A stretch of DNA of 13,196 bases from Oscillospiraceae bacterium (GTDB taxonomy: Bacteria; Bacillota; Clostridia; Oscillospirales; Oscillospiraceae). A model generated the notes under the pieces. It ran no database searches, was not told the origin of the DNA, and worked only from the letters and a program-made list of their open reading frames with translations. The stretch is taken from the NCBI GenBank assembly GCA_902802215.1, contig CADCLH010000048.1, forward strand, positions 1 to 13,196, given 5' to 3'. Position 1 is the first letter of the stretch, and each line of letters opens with the position of its first letter. This document shows, in pieces, positions 1 through 7,259 of the stretch. A program made the position numbers and the translations under genes.

Positions 1-17
1 GAAAGAGTTGATTTGAA

Positions 18-1940
18 ATGAATGCGATCGGGAAAAGAATATCCGTTCTTCTCCTCGTCTGCATGCTGCTCCGCTGCGGAGGCTTGCCCGCTCTCGCGGA
101 AGCGCCGGAGGAGACAGGACCCGTCAAGGTCGCGGTGGAGGTCGTTCCTCCCGACGCCGGTTCTGCGGCGCCTGTGGTCGATATCGGCTCCGGACCGTCA
201 GATGCAGGGTCTGCCGGTGCACCGACGACGGTGGGCGGCGCGGAGTCCTCTTCTGCAGATGCGGCGCCGCCGACTTCGGGTGCTTCTGATGCGGGCGAAG
301 GCCAGAACGTGGGCGAAGGTTAGAACGCGGGCGAAGGCCAGAACGCGGGCGAAGGCCAGAACGCAGGTGACGGCAAAGGCTCGGGCGAAGGCAAAGGCTC
401 GAGCGAGAGCAAGGACTCTGGCGAGGGCAAAGGCCCGGACGAAAACGAGGGTTCGGTTGAAAACGAGGCGCAGGATGAACGCAAGGGCATGCGCAGGAGC
501 AGGAACCTGACCGACGGCAGCAACCCGGACGACGGAGAAAACCCGGACGAAAGCGTAGACGGGAGCTCCGCGACGCTGGACAAGAACGGCCTGTCCCTTG
601 ACGGGTCCGGAGAGTTTGACATCCTCATCACGGGCACTTTAAAGAGTGAGGGAACGCCGATCCTGATCAGCGACACCGTGACCCCGAACAATGTGTCCAT
701 CACCGTATGGAAAATTGAGAATCCGGTCGAGGTCGACGGAGACGGGGACGGCGAAACAGAAGAGCATGTCGTGCTTGAGAAAAGGGCTGGCGAGGCTCCC
801 GTAGTCACAGATGATTCTAAGACAATTGAAGAGAAGATCAACTACATCATCAAGATCGAACCGTCTCAGGAGGATATGATCGAGCTCGACGGAACGTCGA
901 GGATTCAATCACACGATGAAGAATTCGATGTTGCCAAAGAAGAGGCGAAAGTCACCCTGAAGATCAACGTCCCTGCAGGCTATACCCTGAAGGGCGCGTA
1001 CAACGGAAAAGGAGAGAAAATTCAGCTCACGAAGGATGAGCACGGAAATTATTTTGTGACGGTCCCGCGGGGCGGCGGCGTGTTCCTCGGGGCGGAGCTG
1101 GAGAAGAACAGCGTCCCCTCCGGCGGAGGCGCTGCCGATTGGGACGTCTCCTGGTATCTCCCGTCCGGCAGCGGCACGCCCAGGTCTGAGGAGAAGGAAA
1201 AGCCCGCTGAGACCGACGAAAAAGAACCCGTTATCATTTTCGACCTGAACGGCGGGATGCTGGCGGGAACGGCCGGACCGATCATGGTGAAGGGTGAGAT
1301 CGGCAAAGCGTTCGCGCTGCTCGACGCGCCGACAAAAGCGGGTGCGGAGTTTCTCCGTTGGCGCTCGCTCTCCCCGGATATCACCGCGAGCGCGCCGGGA
1401 GAGACTTTCGTCGTGAAGCACGGCGTGACCTTTGTTGCCGTCTGGTCCGACGACGACGCTTCCCGGTGGTATGACGATGCTCCCGGCGTGGCGCCGCCTT
1501 CCGGCGATGACGACGATGACGGCCCTGACGTGACAGATACGGTCCATATCAACACCGACAGCGACGAAGAGCAGGACATCGGGAGCCTCACCGTGGAAAA
1601 GGACAATGCTCTCGGCGTTGAGATCACGGCGAACGGCGAGCTCGACGTCGACCGCGGCATCACGGTCAAAGGCGAAACGGGCGCGACCGGTATCAGCGTC
1701 TCGGCGGATGGCCGGGCGGTCAAGGCTGAGGTCGAGACCGGAGACGGCATGAACGTGACGGCGTCCAACGGCCCCGCGGTCGGGATCAGTGCCTCCGCTT
1801 CCAACAGCGGCTCGGTGGATCTCGAGTTTGAGGGAGATATTTCGGTGTCCGGGTCCGGCGGAAGCACGGGGATCCAGGCGACCGCCGACGGCGGCAGCAA
1901 GGTTACGATCGCGGTCGAGGGAGACCTGCAGGTGGAATGA
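18..1940 (+). pseudogene. Secreted InlB-repeat surface protein, interrupted by an in-frame amber codon
   Basis: A single reading frame runs from ATG 18 to TGA 1938-1940 (640 codons), broken only by TAG at 321-323 (codon 102). Codons 1-27 form a signal peptide: basic start, hydrophobic core LLLVCMLL, cleavage motif ALA. A low-complexity Ala/Gly/Ser/Pro linker and a Gly-Glu-Gln-Asn repeat follow. An acidic region leads to a module at about codons 405-476 that fits the InlB B-repeat pattern (FDLNGG near its start, FVAVW at its end). A run of five Asp and a Gly/Ser-rich beta-repeat region follow (motifs such as TGISVSADG and VGISASASN). No LPXTG, S-layer or membrane anchor is visible and the end is abrupt, so a longer ancestor is possible. 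Restart at ATG 489 looks unlikely because the purine stretch before it sits only one base away. The role is inferred to be adhesion or cell-surface display. The ribosome site before ATG 18 is weak (AAAGAG). Confidence 0.72.
294..365 (+). repeat. Four tandem 18-base units encoding G-E-G-Q-N-A
   Basis: The units start at 294, 312, 330 and 348 and follow the codon pattern GGC GAA GGC CAG AAC GCG, in frame with the surface protein. Units 3 and 4 differ at only one base. Unit 2 has GGT TAG where the others have GGC CAG, which creates the stop. Two further degenerate units (366-401) replace Gln-Asn-Ala with Lys-Gly-Ser. The low-complexity repeat is likely a flexible stalk, and copy number could vary by slippage. 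Confidence 0.85.
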
Positions 1941-1986
1941 CCGGATGCGGCCATGTGACAGTTGTGTGCCGTTGACTGTGTTATGC

Positions 1987-2014
1987 TTTGCACGCAAAGA
2001 AAGAAAAATATAAA
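1987..2014 (+). promoter_or_regulatory. Candidate promoter for the leader-bearing PepSY gene
   Basis: TTTGCA at 1987-1992 and TATAAA at 2009-2014 are separated by 16 bases, in an A-rich stretch about 28 bases before the start codon. A 6-base inverted repeat (CTTTGC and GCAAAG, 1986-1999) overlaps the -35 element and could be an operator, but it is short. The placement fits the start of a new transcript after the surface protein. Confidence 0.35.
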
Positions 2015-2041
2015 AAACTACGATAAAGGAGCGTGTACACA

Positions 2042-2308
2042 ATGAATAAGGAAGTGTAAAAGCTCGACGACCAGCAGCTGGGGAACGTGGCAGGCGGCAC
2101 CCTCACGCAGGATGAGGCGCTCGCAAAGGCGCTGGAGCATGCCAATCTCAAGAAGGATCAGCTGGATTTCCTGAAGAAGGTGGAGCTGGATTACGAGCAC
2201 GGCCGGAAGGTCTACGAAGTCTCCTTCTACAAGGGCGGCTTCGAGTACGAGTTCGACATCGACGCGGAGACCGGCAGCATCCTGAAGTTCAAGAAGGACT
2301 GGGATTGA
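2042..2308 (+). pseudogene. Small PepSY-like protein with double-glycine export leader, ochre codon at codon 6
   Basis: ATG 2042 has a good ribosome site (AAAGGAG at 2025-2031). The frame then reads MNKEV, TAA at 2057-2059, and KLDDQQLGNVAGG before the body. Ignoring the stop, this is a classic double-glycine leader of the type cut by C39 peptidase ABC exporters, with Gly-Gly at codons 18-19 and a mature part of 69 residues. The mature part holds a PepSY-like unit: a short helix (EALAKALEHANL) then beta strands ending in FDIDAETGSILKF. Such domains are usually extracytoplasmic and are often linked to protease control; here that is family knowledge only. The sole in-frame restart seen is GTG 2087, which would lose the leader and has no convincing ribosome site. 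No C39 exporter lies in the window. The gene is either a recent pseudogene or affected by a base error; intact leader and body argue that loss is recent. Confidence 0.6.
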
Positions 2309-2317
2309 TCGCAAATC

Positions 2318-2355
2318 AGCAGCCCATTGAGAGTGCCGCTCCCAATGGGCTGTTT
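2318..2355 (+). terminator. Stem-loop after the PepSY gene
   Basis: CAGCCCATTG (2320-2329) pairs perfectly with CAATGGGCTG (2343-2352) across a 13-base loop, and a wobble pair plus an A-T pair extend the stem. Only three T follow, so it may be a weak terminator or an attenuator before the next small gene, which starts about 30 bases later. Confidence 0.45.
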
Positions 2356-2384
2356 GACAGATGCATCTGAACGGAGAAATGATG

Positions 2385-2639
2385 ATGAAGAAAAAGCTAC
2401 TTGTTGTTCTGATCGTGCTCGCGATCCTTGCCGCGCTGATCGTCGGCTGGCTCCTGTACGTGAGGAGCACGGTCCTCGGCATCGCGCTTGCCGACGCGGG
2501 CCTGCGCAGATCACAGGTCCATGATGTGGATATCGATTACGAGCACGGCGTATTTGAAGTGGAGTTCGAGACCTGGGAGCGGGAGTATCACTATGTGATC
2601 GACGCCGGAACGAAACAGATCCTCGGGTCCGGATATTGA
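2385..2639 (+). CDS. Membrane-anchored PepSY-like mini-protein
   Basis: This 84-residue protein starts with KKK and one long hydrophobic helix (about residues 5-25), giving an N-in anchor with the rest outside the cell. The outer part holds one PepSY-like unit (DVDIDYEHGVFEVEF, then YHYVIDAGTKQILG). It is clearly related to the preceding small protein: both share DYEHG and the ending D-A-x-T-x-x-I-L, so the two look like paralogues exported by different routes. Three consecutive ATG codons exist (2379, 2382, 2385). The last is chosen because CGGAG at 2372-2376 then has an eight-base spacing. An earlier ATG at 2361 would overlap the ribosome site. The ligand or partner is unknown; sensing or inhibiting an outer protease is one guess. 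Confidence 0.72.
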   Translation: MKKKLLVVLIVLAILAALIVGWLLYVRSTVLGIALADAGLRRSQVHDVDIDYEHGVFEVEFETWEREYHYVIDAGTKQILGSGY

Positions 2640-2660
2640 TAAAAACAAGCACAGAGGAAC

Positions 2661-2723
2661 ATGAACAGCACCCCATTTGTTGGACGGTATGGTATACTGA
2701 ATAACAGGTGGGGTGCTGTTCAT
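2661..2723 (+). repeat. 63-base imperfect palindrome, possible IS150-type end remnant
   Basis: The 15 outer bases ATGAACAGCACCCCA (2661-2675) are repeated perfectly inverted at 2709-2723. Pairing continues inward to a three-base loop at 2691-2693: of 30 pairs I count 24 Watson-Crick, four G-T wobbles and two mismatches. The left arm, TGAACAGCACCCC then TTTGTTGGAC, resembles from memory the terminal repeats of IS150-group (IS3 family) elements. No transposase is nearby and no clear target duplication flanks it. TGG-TATACT at 2690-2698 is an extended -10 motif and could start a transcript. No T-run follows, so it is not a standard terminator. Confidence 0.6.
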
Positions 2724-2739
2724 ATTTGGAGCTGCGGTA

Positions 2740-2768
2740 TTGTTTTCTTTTCCTTCTTCTGTTACGAT
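2740..2768 (+). promoter_or_regulatory. Weak candidate promoter before the flavodoxin-type gene
   Basis: TTGTTT (2740-2745) and TACGAT (2763-2768) have a 17-base spacing in a pyrimidine-rich stretch 59 bases before ATG 2827. The match is modest at both boxes, and the extended -10 in the neighbouring palindrome is a competing choice. Confidence 0.25.
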
Positions 2769-2826
2769 ATTCTTTGATCTGCAGAATTCCAACATGACCC
2801 TTTTTTGAATGAAACGGAGGCCTCTT

Positions 2827-3972
2827 ATGAATCTTGTCATTCACGATCTGAACCCGGCGGAATGGAAGCTCGTCGAACACGACTACGAGGGTTGGACGGT
2901 CATTTCGGACAACGGGCTGATCCGCCCCTGCGTCGGCTGCTTTTCTTGCTGGAATAAGACGCCCGGCGTCTGCGTGATGAAAGACGGGTTTGAGAACATG
3001 GGGCAGCTGATTCACCGGGCCGATGAGGTCGTTGTCATCAGCCGCTATACCTACGGCGGCTTTTCCGGCTTTGTCAAGAACGTCATCGACCGCTGCCTCG
3101 GCTATGTGCTCCCGCAGTTTGAGATCGTCGGCTGCGAGACGCATCATAAGAAGCGCTATGAGGAAACCAAGCCCTTTACGTTCATCTTCCGCGCTCCGCC
3201 TCTCACGAGAGAAGAGAAAGCCGGCGCGAGTCGGTACGTCCGGGCTCTGTGCGCGAATTTCCGCGGGTACGTCAAAGCGATCCTCTTCCGGGAGGAGCCG
3301 CGTGAGAGCCTTTCTGCAGGCACGAGAGCAGCATGTACATCGGGCCGTACCGTTCTGCTTGTCGGCAGCATGCGGGGACTCAACGGCAATTCCGGGAAGC
3401 TGGCCCGAAAGCTGGCAGAATCTCTCACGAATGAGCCTGAGATCGTCACGATACAACGCTATATCAAGGATTTGAGTAAACTTGTAGTCTATCTGGAGGA
3501 TGCTGAGGCGCTGGTTCTCTGCATGCCTCTGTATGTGGACGGCGTTCCGTCCCAGATGATCCGCCTGATGGAGCTGTTTGAGCAGGCGTACAAGGGCGGT
3601 TCCAAGAAGATTTATCTGCTCGCCAACATGGGCCTGTATGAGAGCTGTCAGCTGAAAAGCCTGTTTGCCGCCGTAAAGCAATGGTGTGTGAAGATGGGCT
3701 TTTCCTATTGCGGCGGGCTGGGGATCAGCGCCGGCGAGCTGCTCGGCGAGCTGATGGTGCATCTCCCCTTCCGCTTCGGCGCGACGAAAAAGGCAGCCGA
3801 GGGAATGGAGCGCCTGGCAGAGGCCGTAAACAGCGGAAGCATGCTTGCGGATATTTTTGCCGAGCCCTATGCCTTCCCGCCCGCGCTTTATATCGCCATC
3901 GCCAATTTGAGTTGGAACAGGACCGCAAAAGCAAACGGACTGCGCCCGGGCGATCTGCTCCGCAGGCTGTGA
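2827..3972 (+). CDS. Two-domain flavodoxin / NADPH-dependent FMN reductase family protein
   Basis: The 381-residue cytoplasmic protein has two flavodoxin-like halves. The first (about 1-155) carries the four-cysteine signature CVGCFSCWNKTPGVC at residues 35-49, typical of a clostridial flavodoxin-family reductase group, then a conserved RYTYGGFSGFVKNVIDR stretch near the flavin site. The second (about 174-335) restarts with a beta strand and an SxxGxxGNS phosphate-type loop (TVLLVGSMRG, NGNSG) and contains PLYVDGVPSQM, the usual FMN-reductase segment. It probably binds FMN in one or both halves and moves electrons from NAD(P)H to an unknown acceptor. ATG 2827 is chosen over in-frame ATG 2809 because ACGGAGG (2814-2820) lies six bases before it. 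The first half lacks a full N-terminal phosphate loop, so it may bind flavin poorly. The substrate is not predictable. Confidence 0.82.
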   Translation: MNLVIHDLNPAEWKLVEHDYEGWTVISDNGLIRPCVGCFSCWNKTPGVCVMKDGFENMGQLIHRADEVVVISRYTYGGFSGFVKNVIDRCLGYVLPQFEIVGCETHHKKRYEETKPFTFIFRAPPLTREEKAGASRYVRALCANFRGYVKAILFREEPRESLSAGTRAACTSGRTVLLVGSMRGLNGNSGKLARKLAESLTNEPEIVTIQRYIKDLSKLVVYLEDAEALVLCMPLYVDGVPSQMIRLMELFEQAYKGGSKKIYLLANMGLYESCQLKSLFAAVKQWCVKMGFSYCGGLGISAGELLGELMVHLPFRFGATKKAAEGMERLAEAVNSGSMLADIFAEPYAFPPALYIAIANLSWNRTAKANGLRPGDLLRRL

Positions 3973-4061
3973 GCGGGCGTCCCGCGCTTTAAAAAAAGTG
4001 CGCAGCCTTTCGGGCCGCAATGCGGAAAAGCACGAAAAGCTTGTGACAGGAGAACGGGAAA

Positions 4062-4724
4062 ATGGACACAACACTTGAAACATCCATGAAAAGGTGCGTC
4101 GCCGCGATGGTCAGTTCCGCCGTGGTCGCGGTCTGCGTCTGCATCGGCGTGACCATGAATCTGACCACACTGTATGACGTGAATTTTGATCATATGGGGC
4201 TGCGCACCTTCTGCATGTTCACGGTCAACTCCAACATTCTGTGCGGGATCGCGATGCTGATGACGCTGCCGTATACGATCGACGGCCTGCGGACGAAGCA
4301 TTTCTATCTGCCCGACTGGATGGTGGATCTGCTGTTTGCCGGCGTTACCGCCGTCGGACTGACCTTTCTGGTGTCGCTGTGCATCCTGGCGCCGGTTAAG
4401 GGCTTCGTTCTGATTTTCACCGGCTCCCGCTTCTATCTGCACGGCCTGTGCCCGATCCTGGCGATGATCGCCTTCTGCTTCTTTATCACAAAACATGTAA
4501 TCCCCCTGCGGGAATCGCTGTATGCCCTGATCCCGGTGCTGCTTTATGCGATGGTCTATTATTTCATGGTTGAGATCCTCGGGCCGGATAACGGCGGATG
4601 GGACGACTTTTACGGCTTCTTTACCCGGATCCCCTCCTGGGTTTCCCTGCTGTCCTTTATGCCGCTCACCTTCGGCGTCGCCACCGTCCTGCGTGTGCTT
4701 CACAACAGGAATTGCCGGAATTGA
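4062..4724 (+). CDS. Pr6Pr-like six-helix integral membrane protein
   Basis: The 220-residue protein has six hydrophobic segments at about residues 11-33, 47-69, 86-110, 125-145, 151-171 and 193-212. The FCMFTVNSNIL segment in helix 2, the conserved HGLCPILAMIAF in helix 4 and the overall length match the Pr6Pr family, related to FAR-17a/AIG1-like proteins. Some eukaryotic relatives hydrolyse fatty-acid esters of hydroxy fatty acids through a Thr and a His in the membrane. The Thr in helix 2 and the His before helix 4 are compatible, but activity in bacterial members is unproven. AGGAG (4048-4052) precedes ATG 4062 by nine bases. It follows the flavodoxin-type gene by 89 bases without a convincing terminator, so the two may be cotranscribed. 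Confidence 0.75.
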   Translation: MDTTLETSMKRCVAAMVSSAVVAVCVCIGVTMNLTTLYDVNFDHMGLRTFCMFTVNSNILCGIAMLMTLPYTIDGLRTKHFYLPDWMVDLLFAGVTAVGLTFLVSLCILAPVKGFVLIFTGSRFYLHGLCPILAMIAFCFFITKHVIPLRESLYALIPVLLYAMVYYFMVEILGPDNGGWDDFYGFFTRIPSWVSLLSFMPLTFGVATVLRVLHNRNCRN

Positions 4725-4779
4725 GAGCGCTGCAGGCGCTCACCTCGATCCATCCCGAGCGGCGCAGATACGAATCATC

Positions 4780-4823
4780 AACAGGCAGCGAAGGCCATTT
4801 CGGTCTCCGCTGCCTGTTGTTTT
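4780..4823 (+). terminator. Rho-independent terminator of the plus-strand genes
   Basis: AACAGGCAGCG (4780-4790) pairs perfectly with CGCTGCCTGTT (4808-4818), followed by GTTTT. It sits 56 bases after the Pr6Pr-like gene and closes the rightward run. Confidence 0.7.
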
Positions 4824-4835
4824 GCCTCTTTGGGG

Positions 4836-4878
4836 ACAAAGCAAGTGCCGGAACGAGCATCAAAGCTCCCTCCGGCAC
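4836..4878 (-). terminator. Terminator of the leftward operon
   Basis: GTGCCGGA (4845-4852) pairs with TCCGGCAC (4871-4878), and an inner GAGC/GCTC stem closes a six-base loop. Read leftward it is followed by TTGCTTTG, a moderate T-rich tail. It lies about 80 bases beyond the chimeric gene and faces the plus-strand terminator, as expected for converging units. Confidence 0.55.
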
Positions 4879-4961
4879 GGTTTCTTATCGGACGATCATT
4901 AAGAACAGGTTTCCTTCGGGCTGAGAAAAACCAAACGTCCCATTCGGTCCCCGAAACAGAT

Positions 4962-5618
4962 TCAGTTCGGGAACACTCCCTTATATTCCAGGCACAGCAT
5001 CGTCAGGTCGTCAAATTGCTCCGCCTCGCCGACAAAGACGTCCACAGCGCTTTTCACGCAGGTGAGAAGCGCTTCAGGGCTGCGGTCCGCGCAGGCGTTC
5101 AGCGCGTCGATCATCCTCGCGGTGCCGAACAGCTCGTTCTCCGCGTCGGTTGCCTCCGGAACGCCGTCGGTGTACAGAAAGAGCTTGTCGCCCTTGTTCA
5201 GCTGCAGCTCATATTCCTTATAGCGCATGTTTTCCATTCCGCCGATCACGAAGCTGTGTTTGTCCTTGTAGAGCTCAAAGCGGGCGTTTTTCATCAGGGC
5301 CTCGCTCGCCTCCCGCTCGCCGCCGCAGTAGTTTTCGGAATACATCGCGAGGCGGATCAGATTGGCGTCCCAGTCGTCGGTAAGCTGGCGGAAGCGATCC
5401 TCGCTCACAAAGCCGGGGTACCAGGTAAGGCCGTGCGTACTGACGCCGCGCAGCTGAACGGTCTGTCCGTCCGCGTCCGCAAGCAGCCCGTCCTCGACAT
5501 GCAGCGCGTCCACGCCGGCAGGGCCGTCAGCGAAGGCAGCGCCGGAAAACAGCAGGAAAAACAGGATCAGCGCGCTGATTCCCGCGATGCCGTTTTTCAG
5601 CGTTCTTTTCCCGTTCAT
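4962..5618 (-). CDS. In-frame chimera: GH5 cellulase N-terminus fused to SpoIIE/PP2C phosphatase C-terminus
   Basis: The 218-residue product starts at ATG 5618, with GGAGG six bases ahead. Residues 1-30 are a signal peptide (core ALILFFLLF, cut after AFA). Residues about 38-108 match the start of a GH5 cellulase: LADADGQTVQLRGVSTHG, then WYPGF and the NLIRLAMYSE strand. From about residue 112 the protein becomes the end of a SpoIIE/RsbU-type serine phosphatase: GDKLFLYTDGVPEATDAENE (143-162), ELFG, and the last metal motif FDDLTML (202-208). The GH5 catalytic glutamates and the first PP2C metal aspartates are both missing, so neither activity is likely. The switch is at about 5280-5300, with no stop or shift. 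An ancient or recent deletion that fused two genes, or an assembly join, explains it; no natural family with this order is known to me. Confidence 0.75.
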   Translation of the reverse strand: MNGKRTLKNGIAGISALILFFLLFSGAAFADGPAGVDALHVEDGLLADADGQTVQLRGVSTHGLTWYPGFVSEDRFRQLTDDWDANLIRLAMYSENYCGGEREASEALMKNARFELYKDKHSFVIGGMENMRYKEYELQLNKGDKLFLYTDGVPEATDAENELFGTARMIDALNACADRSPEALLTCVKSAVDVFVGEAEQFDDLTMLCLEYKGVFPN

Positions 5619-5756
5619 ACCGTACCTCCGTACGTACCGTTTCGTGATCTCAGGCTGCCGGTTCTCCTCTGTCCCCCGTTTTTTCCGGGACAGCAGCAGG
5701 GCTGCCATCTCCGCCCGCGCCGCAGAGCAGGTTTGGAGGATGGCTTTCTTTTGCGT

Positions 5757-7259
5757 TTACCGGGGCGCTTTGGAGATCCTTTTCCTGCCGGAGCCGATCG
5801 CCCGTTCCGGGCAGACCAGCACGCACAGATGGCAGCCGACGCAGCGGCTCCCGTCCAGCACGGGCCTGCGGTCCTTTCCGAGGCGGATCGCCTGATGGCC
5901 GCCGTCCGCGCAGGAGATCGCGCAGCGCCCGCAGCCGATGCACTTCTCCCGATGAAACTTCGGGAATACGACCGTGTCGCGTCTGAGCACATCCGTCGTC
6001 TCGCTTACGGAATCGAGCGCCAGTCCCCTCGCCTGACTGATGCTCGTCAGTCCCTTTTCCGCCAGATAGAGATTGAGGCCGGCCTTGAGGTCGTCGATGA
6101 TGCGGTAGCCGTACTGCATGACAGCCGTGGTGATCTGAATGCTGCCTGCGCCCAGCAGGATGAACTCGAGCGCGTCCCGCCAGGTCTCCACGCCGCCCAT
6201 GGCGCTCAGGTGCATCCCCGCGAGCGTCGGATTCTGCGCCAGCTCTGCGATGAAGCGCAGAGCGATGGGCTTTACGGCGTTCCCGCTGTAGCCGCCGACC
6301 GCCGACATGCCGTGTACCGCAGGCGAGGAGACATAGGTATGGGGATTGACCCCGATGATGCTCTTGATGGTGTTGATGGCCGAGAGCCCGTCTGCGCCGC
6401 CGCGTTTCGCGGCCTCCGCCGCGGGGCTCATTTTCGCCACGTTCGGCGTGAGCTTGGCGAGGATGGGGAGCTTCGTTCCGCGCCTGGCAGCGGCGGTGAA
6501 GCGCTCCACCAGCTCCGGCACCTGCCCGATATCCGAGCCGAGACCTCCCTCCGCCATGTTCGGGCAGGAGAAGTTCAGCTCGATTGCGTCCGCGCCGTTT
6601 TCCTCGCACAGGCGTGCCAGTTCCTCCCACTCCGCGTCATTCTGACCCATGATGGAGGCCAGGATGAACTTTGTCGGGTATTTCTCCTTCAGCCGCCGGA
6701 AGATCTCCATGTTCTCCGCCACACTGTGATCGGAGAGCTGCTCGATGTTCTTGAAGCCGATGATGCTGCCGCCCTCTCCATTGATAGCGGAATAGCGCGG
6801 CGAGGCCTCGTGGATCTCAAAGGAGCAGATCGTCTTGAAGGCGACGCCCGCCCAGCCGGCCTCAAAGGCCCGGGCGCACATATCGTAGTTGCTCCCGACC
6901 ACCGAGGACGAAAGCAGGAACGGGTTTTCCAGCGGTACGCCGCACAGCTGCGTGCGGAGACGTTCCTCGTCTTCCGGCACATCGTGCTCCAGCTCCGGCT
7001 TCACCTCGTCGTGCAGCCGTGTCAGCAGCTTCCGGATCGGGACCTCCGGGGCGCGGACGCATGCCGCCTCGCAGGGCGCGGCACATCCGACGCAGGGGTT
7101 TTCTGCCGGGAAACGGGAGGCCGCGGCCTTTTCATCGTCAAACCAGACGCTGCGCAGCAGCGAGGCGGCGTCGAGCTTCCCGCAGGCCGAGGTGCACGGC
7201 GCATCGGCGCAAAGCGCGCAGCGGAGCATGTCGGAGCGGTACAGTTTTCTTTCAAACAT
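5757..7259 (-). CDS. preA: PreA-type NAD-dependent dihydropyrimidine dehydrogenase subunit with N-terminal iron-sulfur domain
   Basis: The 500-residue cytoplasmic protein has three parts. Residues 14-67 hold two cysteine clusters (C14, C17, C22, C26 and C56, C59, C63, C67), resembling the Fer4_20 domain of PreT, GltD and mammalian DPD. Residues about 105-430 are the FMN-binding dihydroorotate dehydrogenase-type barrel, with AIELNFSCPN (C232) and a phosphate-binding end (SAMGGVETW). Residues 440-483 bind two 4Fe-4S clusters (C440 to C450, C473 to C483). The expected reaction is interconversion of uracil or thymine and the dihydro form with NAD(H). E. coli PreA is about 90 residues shorter, consistent with the added front domain. 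No PreT-like FAD subunit lies nearby, so the electron partner is unknown. At the place of the catalytic Cys of human DPD the sequence reads GSDIGQ, with Ile. AGGAGAG lies six bases before ATG 7259. Confidence 0.85.
   Translation of the reverse strand: MFERKLYRSDMLRCALCADAPCTSACGKLDAASLLRSVWFDDEKAAASRFPAENPCVGCAAPCEAACVRAPEVPIRKLLTRLHDEVKPELEHDVPEDEERLRTQLCGVPLENPFLLSSSVVGSNYDMCARAFEAGWAGVAFKTICSFEIHEASPRYSAINGEGGSIIGFKNIEQLSDHSVAENMEIFRRLKEKYPTKFILASIMGQNDAEWEELARLCEENGADAIELNFSCPNMAEGGLGSDIGQVPELVERFTAAARRGTKLPILAKLTPNVAKMSPAAEAAKRGGADGLSAINTIKSIIGVNPHTYVSSPAVHGMSAVGGYSGNAVKPIALRFIAELAQNPTLAGMHLSAMGGVETWRDALEFILLGAGSIQITTAVMQYGYRIIDDLKAGLNLYLAEKGLTSISQARGLALDSVSETTDVLRRDTVVFPKFHREKCIGCGRCAISCADGGHQAIRLGKDRRPVLDGSRCVGCHLCVLVCPERAIGSGRKRISKAPR

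Noticed and set aside
909..2042. A 377-codon minus-strand open frame opposite the surface protein
   Set aside because: Composition is Arg/Asp/Ala-rich shadow sequence without motifs; the plus frame has signal peptide, repeats and a recognised module.
321..2059. Programmed stop-codon readthrough or an altered genetic code
   Set aside because: The two codons differ (TAG and TAA), both serve as ordinary stops in intact genes of this window, and no readthrough context or suppressor tRNA is visible.
3973..3990. Short GC-rich hairpin after the flavodoxin-type gene
   Set aside because: The stem is only five pairs and just three T follow, so it is too weak to call a terminator.
2227..4083. A 618-codon minus-strand open frame
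   Set aside because: It covers the well-supported flavodoxin-type gene and both neighbours in antisense, and its translation is low-complexity basic sequence.
5672..5696. Inverted repeat CTGTCCC/GGGACAG upstream of the chimera
   Set aside because: The stem is seven pairs around an A-rich loop, without a T-run or recognisable operator, and may be chance.
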